Below are positions 11,909-21,389 of a DNA stretch of 64,000 nt, piece by piece. The position numbers and the translations under genes were made by a program. The notes under the pieces were generated by a model. It made no database searches and had not been told where the DNA came from. It saw nothing but the letters and a program-made list of their open reading frames with translations. The stretch spans positions 17,303,501 through 17,367,500 of the forward strand of contig NC_092674.1 in the NCBI RefSeq assembly GCF_964355755.1. Reading direction: 5' to 3'. Origin of the DNA: Antedon mediterranea. Its lineage: Eukaryota; Echinodermata; Crinoidea; Comatulida; Antedonidae. Position 1 is the first letter of the stretch; every line of letters begins with the position of its first letter.

Positions 11909-12493
11909 AGGGAAATTTTGGCAAAAATGGCCAAATTTCAACCCTTTTATTTGTTGACATAACTAGTTACTATGGTTCTATAAGATGATGTTAACACAAT
12001 ATATGTGCATAAATGGCAATATTATAGCATAATTATTGAATTTTAAAATATGGACATTTTGGGGATTTTTCGAAAAAAATCCTATGGTCCGCCGCAGGAA
12101 AATTTTCGAAAAATGGCCAAATTTTGACCTAGTTACTATGTCTCTATAAGATGATGTTAGCACAATATATTTGCATAAATGGCAATATTATAGCATAATT
12201 TTCGAATTTTAAAAAGTGGAAATTTTTGCAATTTTTCAAAAAAATTCCTATGGTCCCCCACAGGAAAATTTTCAAAAATGGCCAAATTTCGACCCTTTTA
12301 TTTTTTAACATAACTAGTAACTATGGCTCTATAAGATGATGTTAGCACAATATATTTGCATAAATGGCAATATTATAGCATAATTATTGAATTTTAAAAA
12401 GTGGAAAATTTTAACATTTTTCGAAAAAATTCCTTTAGTCCCCCGCAGGGAAATTTTCAAAAAATGGCCAAATTTCGACCCTTTTATTTTTAG

Positions 12494-12534
12494 ACATAAC
12501 TCGTTACTATGGCTCAATTAGATGATGTTAACAC
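12494..12534 (+). repeat. Right inverted arm of satellite C
   Basis: ACATAACTCGTTACTATGGC and the following TCAATTAGATGATGTTAACAC pair with the left arm at 10225-10281 with a few mismatches. It is also the last direct copy of the unit end, 6 bp before satellite D starts. Confidence 0.75.
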
Positions 12535-12540
12535 AATATA

Positions 12541-12756
12541 CAGTCGATCAGCGAGAGAGATAGATCAGCGAGAGAGAGATAGATCAGCGAGAGAGAGATA
12601 GATCAGCGAGAGAGAGATAGATCAGGGAGAGAGAGATAGATCAGCGAGGGACAGATAGATCAGCAAGAGAGATAGATAAGCGAGAGAGAGATAGATCAGC
12701 GAGAGAGAGATAGATCAGCGAGAGAGAGATAGATCAGCGAGAGAGAGATAGATCAG
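12541..12756 (+). repeat. Satellite D, left segment (19-bp units)
   Basis: About 11 units of GATAGATCAGCGAGAGAGA follow satellite C directly, the first unit being degenerate (CAGTCGATCAGCG). The segment ends at ATCAG (12752-12756), where the retrotransposon begins. The same ATCAG reappears at the far side of that element, so this segment and the one from 15879 were once continuous. Confidence 0.9.
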
Positions 12757-12770
12757 ACACTATAAATCGT

Positions 12771-15700
12771 TTGAATATCAATGCCTTTACCACATGCCGA
12801 GCATTCTCAACTCGAAAAACACATAGAGGAAAGAAGGCTGGTCGACGACGAAGCAAGCTTATCTCTGCCGCCACTGAACACATCTCTCAACCTCGCAGAC
12901 CTGTTTCCGTGGATACTGAACAATCTCGTAGTTCGAGTTCCATCTGTTTTGGACTGTGGAATGCGCGTTCTATAAGAAATAAAACTGTTCACGTTTGTGA
13001 TTTTATTTTGGATGTTGAATTAGACATTTTAGTAATTACCGAAAGTTGGTTGAAAGGTGATGCAAGTGACAACCACTTTATTGCGGACGTGAGTAACACC
13101 CTCCTAAATTTCGTGGTGTCACATGAGCCACGCCCTACAGGTGGACGCGGAGGTGGAATATGCATCATTTCGCACCGTGGACTCCAAATAACACCAAATG
13201 TTTCAACAAGTTTCCGGTCTTTCGAACATATGGATATCAAGATCACTTCCAATTCATCTGTAATTAACTTGATTTCAATTTACAGACCACCACCATCGAC
13301 CAAAAACAAACTTACCTTTGACTTGTTCATCACTGAATTCTCATCACTTCTTGAATCAGTCTCTTGCACCAAAAACCTTCTGATAGTTGGTGATTTCAAT
13401 ATTCACACAGATGACCTCTTGGACAACAACACCAAGCGATTTGATGAACTGCTTTACACGAGTTGTCTTCATCAACACGTCCAAGGCCCCACTCACGTTA
13501 GCGGGCACACACTGGACCTTCTAATCTCTCGAAAAAACGACAACATAATAAAACAAACCACTGTCAAACAAGGACTACCATCCGACCATATGGCTGTCAT
13601 CAGCTTTGTGGATTTATCACATCCTAAACAACCAACGCGGACAACCTCTTACCGCAAACTTCGTAACATTGATCTAAATTGTTTTGTGGAAGATATAATG
13701 AATTCCCCGCTCGTCTGCGCACCGGAAGATAATGTCTCCGATCTCGCTGACCAATACAATAATGTATTGCAGTACATCCTTGACCAACATGCTCCGTTAA
13801 CAACTAAACTGGTCACCATTAGACCACGGGCACCATGGTACACGAATGAACTCCGTGAAGCGAAGTGCGTCAAACGGAGATCAGAACGCAGAATGTTGAA
13901 ATCTGGTTTGGATATCGACAAACAGAGGTACAAGTTGGAATGCAAAGCATATAAAGATATGCTAGATCTAGCAAAATGCAATTATCATCGCAATGAAATC
14001 GCTAATGCGGATGACAAGAACCTTTTCCGCATCATAAGTAAACTGTACTCGGTCGATTCTTCTCCTGTTCTGCCAAAACACACATCTTCAATGGATCTCG
14101 CAAACCAGTTTGGCTGTTTCTTTAATGAAAAGATTCTGAAAATTTGCAAGAAACTTAACTCCATAAACACTCCACTAATAACTGTCAACGTCGACGAGTC
14201 ATGTAATAGTAGTTTCGCTGAATTTGAGCAAATATCAGAAGATACGGTACGCAAAGTCATCGCTGAAAGCGCATCTAAGTCCAGTAGATTTGACCCAATT
14301 CCAACACGGTTACTAAAAAACTGCATTGACGCTCTACTACCGCATATCACTAAAATCGTCAACATTTCGCTGTCATCAGGTACTGTACCATCTGCATTTA
14401 AATTGTCCCTCGTTATGCCACTGTTGAAAAAGCAAAATCTCGTCTCCAACGTCCTACAAAATTATAGACCAATAGCAAATCTTCCCTTCCTTTTCAAAGT
14501 CTTGGAAAGAATTGCAACTGCTCAGATAAAAGCATATATGGATGAACATTTCCTGTTTTCAAAAGTCCAATCAGCCTACCGCCGCTTCCACTCAACTGAA
14601 ACCGCTTTATTACGTGTTACAAACGATCTACTACTTGCTTTAGACAAAGGTAATGAAGCGGTACTTATTCTACTCGACTACTCCGCAGCATTTGACACTA
14701 TCAATCATGATTTATTATTTCAACGTCTTCATAAAAGATACGGCATAAGCGGAACCGCATTGAAATGGTTTATTTCATATTTTGAGAATCGTAGACAAGC
14801 AATCATTGTGGGTGATTCGATGTCTGATGAGTTCGCTCTACCCTGGGGTGTACCACAGGGATCCGTAAAAGGTCCACTCGATTTCATCTTATACACTGGA
14901 CCACTCAGCAACATCATTGATTCCCACCCGGAAGTTCGTCATATGATCTATGCAGATGACACTCAACTATATTTAATCATGAAACCTACACATCACTCTG
15001 AATCTGTTAACAGCCTTGAATCATGCATTGCAGATGTTCGCTCATGGGCCATTCAAAATAAACTCATGCTCAACGACTCCAAGACTGAAATGATCCATTT
15101 TCATTCAAAGTTCCGTGAGGCATCATCATTTCCTTTGGTCCATATCGGAGATACTAGTGTCTCTACCTCCAGCTCAGCCAGAAATCTAGGCGTCCAACTA
15201 GACAACAGCCTCGGTTTAAAAGAACACATTCGTAATGTTTGCCGTGGTGCTTCCTTTGGAATTTACCAGATCGGCCAGATTCGTAAGTACCTTGACAAAA
15301 CATCAACTGAACGTCTTGTTCATGCTTTTGTTTCATCTCGTCTGGACTGTAATAACTCGCTTCTGTACGGCCTACCAACTTCTTATCTGTCTCCTCTTCA
15401 ACGAATCCAAAATTCCGCCGCAAGACTTATCACTGGCACTAAACGACATGAACATATTTCTCCCGTTTTACGTGACTTACACTGGTTGCCTGTTGATCAG
15501 CGCATTCGTTTTAAAATCCTGTTGCTGACATATAAGGCCATCAACGGATGTGCTCCAGCCTACATATGTGACATCATTACTCCGTCAACCAACTCTTCGC
15601 TTCGTTCATCCAGCAGACTTCTTCTAAAACCTGGACCCCGTTCCAGAACTCGGTTTTACGGTGATCGTGCTTTCGCTGTCGCAGCCCCAAAACTCTGGAA

Positions 15701-15785
15701 CACTCTACCACTCGAAATACGCTCATCAAAATCTGTTATCACATTTAAAACTAAACTCAAAACTCATCTCTTCAGAGAAGCATAA
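12771..15785 (+). CDS. Endonuclease-reverse transcriptase polyprotein (ORF2) of a CR1/L2-like LINE
   Basis: This polyprotein makes the nick and reverse-transcribes the element's RNA at the target (target-primed reverse transcription in the nucleus). Residues about 57-280 are an APE-type endonuclease: LWNARS (N64), ITESWL (E91), IYRPP (171), VGDFNIH (D208, N210), HTLDLLIS (D249) and SDH (271-273) are all present. Residues about 535-800 are the reverse transcriptase: NYRPIANLPFLFKVLER, QSAYRRFHSTETALL, motif A LLDYSAAFD (D636), GVPQGS (693-698) and YADD (727-730). The C-terminal part has NLGVQLDNSLGLKEHI, LHWLPVDQRIRFKILLLTYK and KLWNTLP (974-980). The catalytic residues look intact; GPLDF replaces the usual GPLLF. 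The first codon here is TTG. The first in-frame ATG is residue 154, inside the endonuclease, so the true start is missing or non-AUG. The open frame continues upstream into the satellite. Confidence 0.9.
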   Translation: MNINAFTTCRAFSTRKTHRGKKAGRRRSKLISAATEHISQPRRPVSVDTEQSRSSSSICFGLWNARSIRNKTVHVCDFILDVELDILVITESWLKGDASDNHFIADVSNTLLNFVVSHEPRPTGGRGGGICIISHRGLQITPNVSTSFRSFEHMDIKITSNSSVINLISIYRPPPSTKNKLTFDLFITEFSSLLESVSCTKNLLIVGDFNIHTDDLLDNNTKRFDELLYTSCLHQHVQGPTHVSGHTLDLLISRKNDNIIKQTTVKQGLPSDHMAVISFVDLSHPKQPTRTTSYRKLRNIDLNCFVEDIMNSPLVCAPEDNVSDLADQYNNVLQYILDQHAPLTTKLVTIRPRAPWYTNELREAKCVKRRSERRMLKSGLDIDKQRYKLECKAYKDMLDLAKCNYHRNEIANADDKNLFRIISKLYSVDSSPVLPKHTSSMDLANQFGCFFNEKILKICKKLNSINTPLITVNVDESCNSSFAEFEQISEDTVRKVIAESASKSSRFDPIPTRLLKNCIDALLPHITKIVNISLSSGTVPSAFKLSLVMPLLKKQNLVSNVLQNYRPIANLPFLFKVLERIATAQIKAYMDEHFLFSKVQSAYRRFHSTETALLRVTNDLLLALDKGNEAVLILLDYSAAFDTINHDLLFQRLHKRYGISGTALKWFISYFENRRQAIIVGDSMSDEFALPWGVPQGSVKGPLDFILYTGPLSNIIDSHPEVRHMIYADDTQLYLIMKPTHHSESVNSLESCIADVRSWAIQNKLMLNDSKTEMIHFHSKFREASSFPLVHIGDTSVSTSSSARNLGVQLDNSLGLKEHIRNVCRGASFGIYQIGQIRKYLDKTSTERLVHAFVSSRLDCNNSLLYGLPTSYLSPLQRIQNSAARLITGTKRHEHISPVLRDLHWLPVDQRIRFKILLLTYKAINGCAPAYICDIITPSTNSSLRSSSRLLLKPGPRSRTRFYGDRAFAVAAPKLWNTLPLEIRSSKSVITFKTKLKTHLFREA

Positions 15786-15878
15786 TCGCACGCTACTACT
15801 TGCACTGATCTTGGAAAACACAGCGCTTTGAAACATTTGTCTCTTGCGCTTTATAAATGTTATTTATTATTATTTATT
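15786..15878 (+). other. 3' UTR and TTATT-type tail of the LINE
   Basis: 93 bp follow the TAA stop at 15783-15785. The end, about 15855-15880, is a run of TTATTATT-like microsatellite, the terminal form expected of L2/CR1-like elements. It joins the 19-bp array directly at CAGCGAGAG. Confidence 0.8.
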
Positions 15879-16953
15879 ATCAGCGAGAGAGAGATAGATC
15901 AGCGAGAGAGAGATAGATCAGCGGGAGAGAGATAGATCAGCGAGAGAGAGATAGATCAGCGAGAGAGAGATAGATCAGCGAGAGAGAGATAGATCAGTGA
16001 GAGAGAGATAGATCAGCGAGAGAGAGATAGATCAGCGAGAGAGATAGATCAGCGAGAGAGAGATAGATCAGCGAGAGAGAGATAGACAAGCGAGAGAGAT
16101 ATAGATCAGCGCGGGAGAGATAGATCAGCGAGAGAGAGATAGATCAGCGAGAGACAGATAGATCAGCGAGAGAGAGATAGATCAGCGAGAGACAGATAGA
16201 TCTGCAAGAGAGAGATAGATCAACGAGAGACAGATAGATCAGCGAGAGACAGATAGATCAGCGAGAGACAGATAGATCGGTGAGAGACAGATAGATCGGC
16301 GAGAGAGAGATAGATCAGCGAGAGACAGATAGATCAGCGAGAGAGAGATACATCAGCGAGAGAGAGATAAATCAGCGAGAGAGAGATAAATCAGCGAGAG
16401 AGAGACACATCAGCGAGAGAAAGACAGATCAGCGAGAGAGAGACAGATCAGCGAGAGAGAGAGACAGACAGATCAGCGAGAGAGAGAGACAGATCAGCGA
16501 GAGAGACACAGATCAGCGAAAAAGACACAGATCAGCGAGAGAGAGAGAGAGAGACAGACAGATTAGCGAGAGAGAGACAGATCAGCGAGAGAGGGACAGA
16601 TCAGCGAGAGAGAGAGACAGATTGGCTAGAGAGAGACAGATCAGCGAGAAAGAGACAGATCGGCTAGAGAGAGACAGATCAGCGAGAGAGAGACAGATCA
16701 GCGAGAGAGAGATAGATCAGCGAGAGGGAGATAGATCAGCGAGAGAGAGATAGATCAGTGAGAGAGAGATAGATCAGCGAGAGAGAGAAAGATCAGCGAG
16801 AGAGAGAGATAGATCAGCGAGAGAGAGATAGATCAGCGAGAGAGAGATAGATCAGCGAGAGGGAGATAGATCAGAGAGAGAGAGAGATAGATCAGCGAGA
16901 GAGAGATAGATCAGCGAGAGAGAGAGAAAGATCAGCGAGAGAGAGATAGATCA
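15879..16953 (+). repeat. Satellite D, middle segment (19-bp units)
   Basis: About 55 units of the 19-bp repeat lie between the LINE and the unique insertion. From about 16150 on, many units have ACAG in place of ATAG, and 16404-16680 holds the first copy of the marker module described at 16404-62265. The last few hundred bases match 20820-21418 nearly unit for unit. The segment ends AGATCA at 16948-16953. Confidence 0.95.
16948..16953 (+). repeat. Left target-site duplication AGATCA
   Basis: The last six bases of the array before the insertion are identical to 19084-19089. The empty-site comparison shows this hexamer is present once at the equivalent place in the uninterrupted paralogue. 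Confidence 0.7.
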
Positions 16954-19083
16954 CATCCACGTCAAATAGTGATAATGGGAAATTAAGTGTTCCGAGAGCC
17001 TTTTTAATTTAAAAGTTAGCCAGAGCCTTTTTCGATAGGCTATAAATAGAAAGTTACCGAACATTTCGAGCGACGCGAGTTCTGACTTCCGTATTTTATA
17101 GGCTGTCTAAATTTCCTTTTTAACTCGTTTATATTAAATTATATTGCTGTTTAATTGATTTCTGTGTATTAGGAATATTTATATTAAACAAAAACCACAA
17201 TAGTAACAATTTTTGTTGATTATGGATTCATTTATTCGAATTCTAAGATAAACGTCTAAGCCAAGTGTAAGCGTAAACAAAGCGAGTCATACGACGAAAA
17301 CAAGAAAGTGAAAACTAACTAGTTTGTTAAAATAGTTAACATTAATTTGGAATTTTTAAATGAAATTCTGGAAACGGTATAATATAGTCTTATATGTATT
17401 TTCTAAGATTTCCAAAAATAAGCTTGGTGTTATTTTTCAAACAAATTCTATAAGGAGTTGAATATAGGTCTGTTTTAAGCGAAAGCACGGTGCGCGTAGG
17501 CCTAGGGAGACGCGGCAGGGCTGAAATAATCGTTTTCTTAGGCGAAGAGAATGAGGAAAGATGCGCTTTATCATTGGCCCCTCGATTGTTATTCTTGTTA
17601 AGTGGCTGATTCATAATCTTAAAATATGAGGACAAAGGGCTTATAAATTTTGAAATAAAGTGTTGAACTTTCAAATTTTCTTAAAATTATTAAGAAGTGG
17701 GTGGGGGGACTGTCTCAAGCTAGGCCCTGTCTGCAAGCTAGGCCTGGACTGTTTAAATTGGTAAAATATTATAAAATCAATACATTCTTGGGGCTAAATA
17801 ATTAATGAAATTTCACGATTCCCTTCTTTTTATTATAATAATGGAGCAATAAATGAAATACACACCATTTAACATAAAACCTTTAATATTATCACAAATT
17901 AGACAACAAGTTTTGTACATCAAATTAACATCTTTTGTACTAGGCCTTTTTCTATTTATATTTATAATGACTATTTATTGCCGATTTGGAAATCACATTT
18001 AAACTTTATAAAAACTACCGCACAACAACCAACTCCGCTTGAACCTTTAAATAAGTAAATTAGGAAAATATCAAGTTTTTAAAAATTAAATGTCCTTTGG
18101 CAATAAAAATCTGTAGATATCCATAAAATTACTGTATGTGTTGTTTCACATATGCCGGTAAATTAATGAGAAATTGTTGTTGATTAATGCTATTTCTATT
18201 GTATTGAAGTATGCAGACAGCTTAAGAACATCCCTCTGTGATCTGTAAAAAAAAAAAACTTAAATTAATAATAATCATTATTTAGTTATATTTGTAATCA
18301 TTTATTTTTATTTCCTTAGGCCTAGGCCTATAAATACGCGCGCCTGACAATGAACACGCGCCAACAATACACGCACTACTCCACTATAATAACATGCTAA
18401 AGCCTAGCTCTCTTACCTGTAAACTAGGCCTAGACTATATTGATTTTTAAATAAAATAAAAGAGGCTTTGTAAAGTTTTATGATTAAAAACAACTTTCCT
18501 ATATATTATATAATGTTCTTATTATTTTAAAAAGCAACATTTCTAATCTTATGGTGTAAAAAAATGATTTTAGCTACAACCATGTGTTCCATTTTCAGCA
18601 GTAAAATAACCAAAAAGGCACAGGTTTAAGCAGCCATTAAAAAAAAATAAAAAATAACACCAACAAGATTTTTTTATTAACTACTATTGAAAAATTAAAT
18701 ATCCAGAAAATATAAAACCCACCTTCTCAAAAAATTAGGTTGTTTTATTACAGCATCAACAAATTAGACGAAATTTTAACATTCGAATACCCTAAAATTG
18801 TTTAAAAAACATTGGTGTAATTCACCCTTGTTTGACACAGATATAATGGCTTTGTCGATAAAAAAACAATATCACGTGGTTCGTAGATGCTGTGTCAAAG
18901 GTTTTCATGAATTATTCATTAGTAAATAAAACCAAAAGTTCCAATTGGCCAGTTTGCAAAAACTTAATATTTATTTTTAAAACAAAGTTGCTTCCGGGTA
19001 ATTGTTCACGCTGTCTCGTGTGCAAAAACGATTCGCTGCCGATAGAGGGCTCACTACTTTTTTTCCATGGTGAATTGAATGTG
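16954..19083. mobile_element. 2,130-bp insertion of unknown type with 6-bp target duplication
   Basis: This AT-rich unique DNA interrupts satellite D. The uninterrupted paralogous array at about 21300-21560 has the same sequence of unit variants on both sides of the equivalent point (near 21416), so it acts as an empty site. Against it, AGATCA appears twice, at 16948-16953 and 19084-19089: an exact 6-bp target-site duplication. If the duplication is 4 bp (AGAT), the element starts CACATCCA and ends TGAATGTG, an imperfect 8-bp terminal inverted repeat (CACATYCA). There is no poly(A) tail, no long terminal repeat and no recognisable transposase. The open frames at 17390-17674 (minus, 94 codons) and 18892-19104 (plus, running into the satellite) match nothing I know. 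It could be a non-autonomous DNA transposon or a captured genomic fragment. Confidence 0.6.
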
Positions 19084-19089
19084 AGATCA
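19084..19089 (+). repeat. Right target-site duplication AGATCA
   Basis: These are the first six bases of the array after the insertion. The preceding GTG does not match the array, which fixes the boundary on this side. Confidence 0.7.
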
Positions 19090-21389
19090 GCGAGAGAGAG
19101 ATAGATCAGCGAGAGAGAGATAGATCAGCGAGAGAGAGAAAGATCAGCGAGAGAGAGATAGATCAGCGAGAAAGAGATAGATCAGCGAGAGAGAGATAGA
19201 TCAGCGAGACAGAGATAGATCAGCGAGAGAGAGATAGATCAGCGAGAAAGAGATAGATCAGCGAGAGAGAGATAGATCAGCGAGAGAGAGATAGATCAGC
19301 GAGAGAGAGAGATAGATCAGCGAGAGAGAGAAAGATCAGCGAGAGAGATAGATCAGCGAGAGAGAGATAGATCAGCGAGAGAGAGATAGATCAGCGAGAC
19401 AGAGATAGATCAGCGAGAGAGCGATAGATCAGCGAGAGAGAGATAGATCAGCGAGAGAGAGATAGATTAGCGAGAGAGAGATAGATCAGCGAGAGAGAGA
19501 TAGATCAGCGAGAGAGAGATAGATCAGCGAGAGAGAGACAGATCAGCGAGAGAGAGATAGATAAGTGAGAGAGAGATAGATCAGCGAGAGAGATATAGAT
19601 CAGCGAGAGAGAGATAGATCAGCGAGAGAGAGATAGATCAGCGAGAGAGAGAGATAGATCAACGAGAGAGAGATCAGCGAGAGAGATAGATCAGCGAGAG
19701 AGAGAGATAGGTCAGCGAGAGAGAGATAGATCAGCGAGAGAGAGATAGATCAGCGAGATAGAGTTAGATCAGCGAGAGAGAGATAGATCAGCGAGAGCGA
19801 GATACATCGGGGAGAGAGAGATAGATCAGCGAGAGAGAGATAGATAAGCGAGAGAGAGATAGATCAGCGAGAGAGAGATAGATCAGCGAGAGAGAGATAG
19901 ATCAGCGAGAGAGATAGATAGATCAGCGAGAGAGAGAGATAGATAGATCAGTTAGAGAGAGATAGATCAGCGAGAGAGAGAGATAGATAAGCAAGAGAGA
20001 GAGATAGATCAGCGAGAGAGAGATAGATCAGTGAGAGAGAGAGATAGATCAGCGAGAGAGAGATAGATAGATCAGCGAGAGAGAGATAGATCAGCGAGAG
20101 AGAGAGAGATATAGACCAGCGAGAGGGAGATAGATCAGCGAGAGAGAGATAGATCAGCGAGAGAGAGATAGATCAGCGAGAGAGAGATAGATCAGCGAGA
20201 GAGAGATAGATCAGCAAGAGAGAGAGATAGATCATCGAGAGAGAGATAGATCAGCGAGAGAGAGATAGATCAGCGAGAGAGAGATAGATCAGCGAGAGAG
20301 AAATAGATCAGCGAGAGAGATAGATCAGCGAGAAAGAGATAGATCAGCGAGAGAGAGATAGATCAGCGAGAGAGAGATTGATCAGAGAGAGAGATAGATC
20401 AGCGATAGAGAGAGATAGATCAGCGAGAGAGAAATAGATCAGCGGGAGAGAGAGAGATAGATCGAGGAGAGAGAGATAGATCAGCGAGAGAGAGATAGAT
20501 CAGCGAGAGAGAGATAGATTAGCGAGAGAGAGATAGATCAGCGAGAGAGAGATAGATCAGCGAGAGAGAGATAGATCAACGAGAGAGAGATCAGCGAGAG
20601 AGATAGATCAGCGAGAGAGAGATAGATCAGTGAGAGAGAGATAGATCAGCGAGAGAGAGATAGATCAGCGAGAAAGATAGATCAGCGAGAGAGAGATAGA
20701 TCAGCGAGAGAGAGATAGATAAGCGAGAGAGATATAGATCAGCGAGGGAGAGATAGATCAGCGAGAGAGAGATAGATCAGCGAGAGACAGATAGATCAGC
20801 GAGAGAGAGATAGATCAGCGAGAGAGAGATACATCAGCGAGAGAGAGATAAATCAGCGAGAGAGAGATAAATCAGCGAGAGAGAGACACATCAGCGAGAG
20901 AAAGACAGATCAGCGAGAGAGAGACAGATCAGCGAGAGAGAGAGACAGACAGATCAGCGAGAGAGAGAGACAGATCAGCGAGAGAGACACAGATCAGCGA
21001 AAAAGACACAGATCAGCGAGAGAGAGAGAGAGAGAGAGACAGACAGATTAGCGAGAGAGAGACAGATCAGCGAGAGAGGGACAGATCAGCGAGAGAGAGA
21101 GACAGATTGGCTAGAGAGAGACAGATCAGCGAGAGAGAGACAGATCGGCTAGAGAGAGACAGATCAGCGAGAGAGAGACAGATCAGCGAGAGAGAGATAG
21201 ATCAGCGAGAGGGAGATAGATCAGCGAGAGAGAGATAGATCAGTGAGAGAGAGATAGATCAGCGAGAGAGAGAGAGATAGATCAGCGAGAGAGAGATAGA
21301 TCAGCGAGAGAGAGATAGATCAGCGAGAGGGAGATAGATCAGAGAGAGAGAGAGATAGATCAGCGAGAGAGAGATAGATCAGCGAGAGA

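Larger units (their letters stand above)
10225..12534 (+). repeat. Satellite C: ~185-bp tandem repeats bounded by inverted ends
   Basis: About 12 units are marked by GATGATGTTA(A/G)CACAATATA at 10444, 10627, 10759, 10946, 11100, 11286, 11470, 11654, 11786, 11984, 12150, 12335 and 12521. Most spacings are 183-187 bp, with shorter or longer exceptions (132, 154, 166, 198). Each unit has a segment near GCATAAATGGCAATATTATAG, a TCCTATGGTCCCC block, GGCCAAATTTCGACCC, and ends ACTAGTTACTATGGCTCTAT. The leftmost copy of that end is inverted, so the whole region is flanked by complementary arms. Short minus-strand open frames here are repeat by-products. It could be a non-autonomous transposon whose interior expanded as a tandem repeat. 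Confidence 0.9.
12757..15878 (+). mobile_element. CR1/L2-like non-LTR retrotransposon inserted in satellite D
   Basis: The 3.1-kb element lies in the + direction between two blocks of the same 19-bp array. ATCAG at 12752-12756 and 15879-15883 is compatible with a 5-bp target-site duplication, with the array phase kept across the gap. The 5' end starts almost inside the endonuclease-RT frame: no 5' UTR, ORF1 or in-frame ATG precedes the conserved region, so the copy is probably 5'-truncated. The 3' end is a short UTR (15786-15878) closing in a TTATTATT-type tail with GCGCTTTATAAATG before it, as in L2/CR1-like elements, and no poly(A). The intact 1004-codon frame indicates a young insertion, younger than the array it sits in. 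Confidence 0.92.

Noticed and set aside
12781-12975. ATG-started 64-codon frame at the LINE 5' end
   Set aside because: It overlaps the endonuclease-RT frame in another register and has no ORF1-like features. It is a shadow frame.
17041-17049. TATAAATAG resembling a TATA box
   Set aside because: No gene or transcript start lies downstream, and the DNA is AT-rich. A similar TATAAATA at about 18331 is equally unsupported.
17390-17674. 94-codon minus-strand open frame
   Set aside because: No recognisable domain or motif. The length is unremarkable for AT-rich DNA, and there is no initiation or splice context.
18413-18423. Minus-strand splice donor-like sequence (CAGGTAAGAG)
   Set aside because: It is a strong match to consensus, but no open frame or partner acceptor could be identified, so it does not establish an exon.
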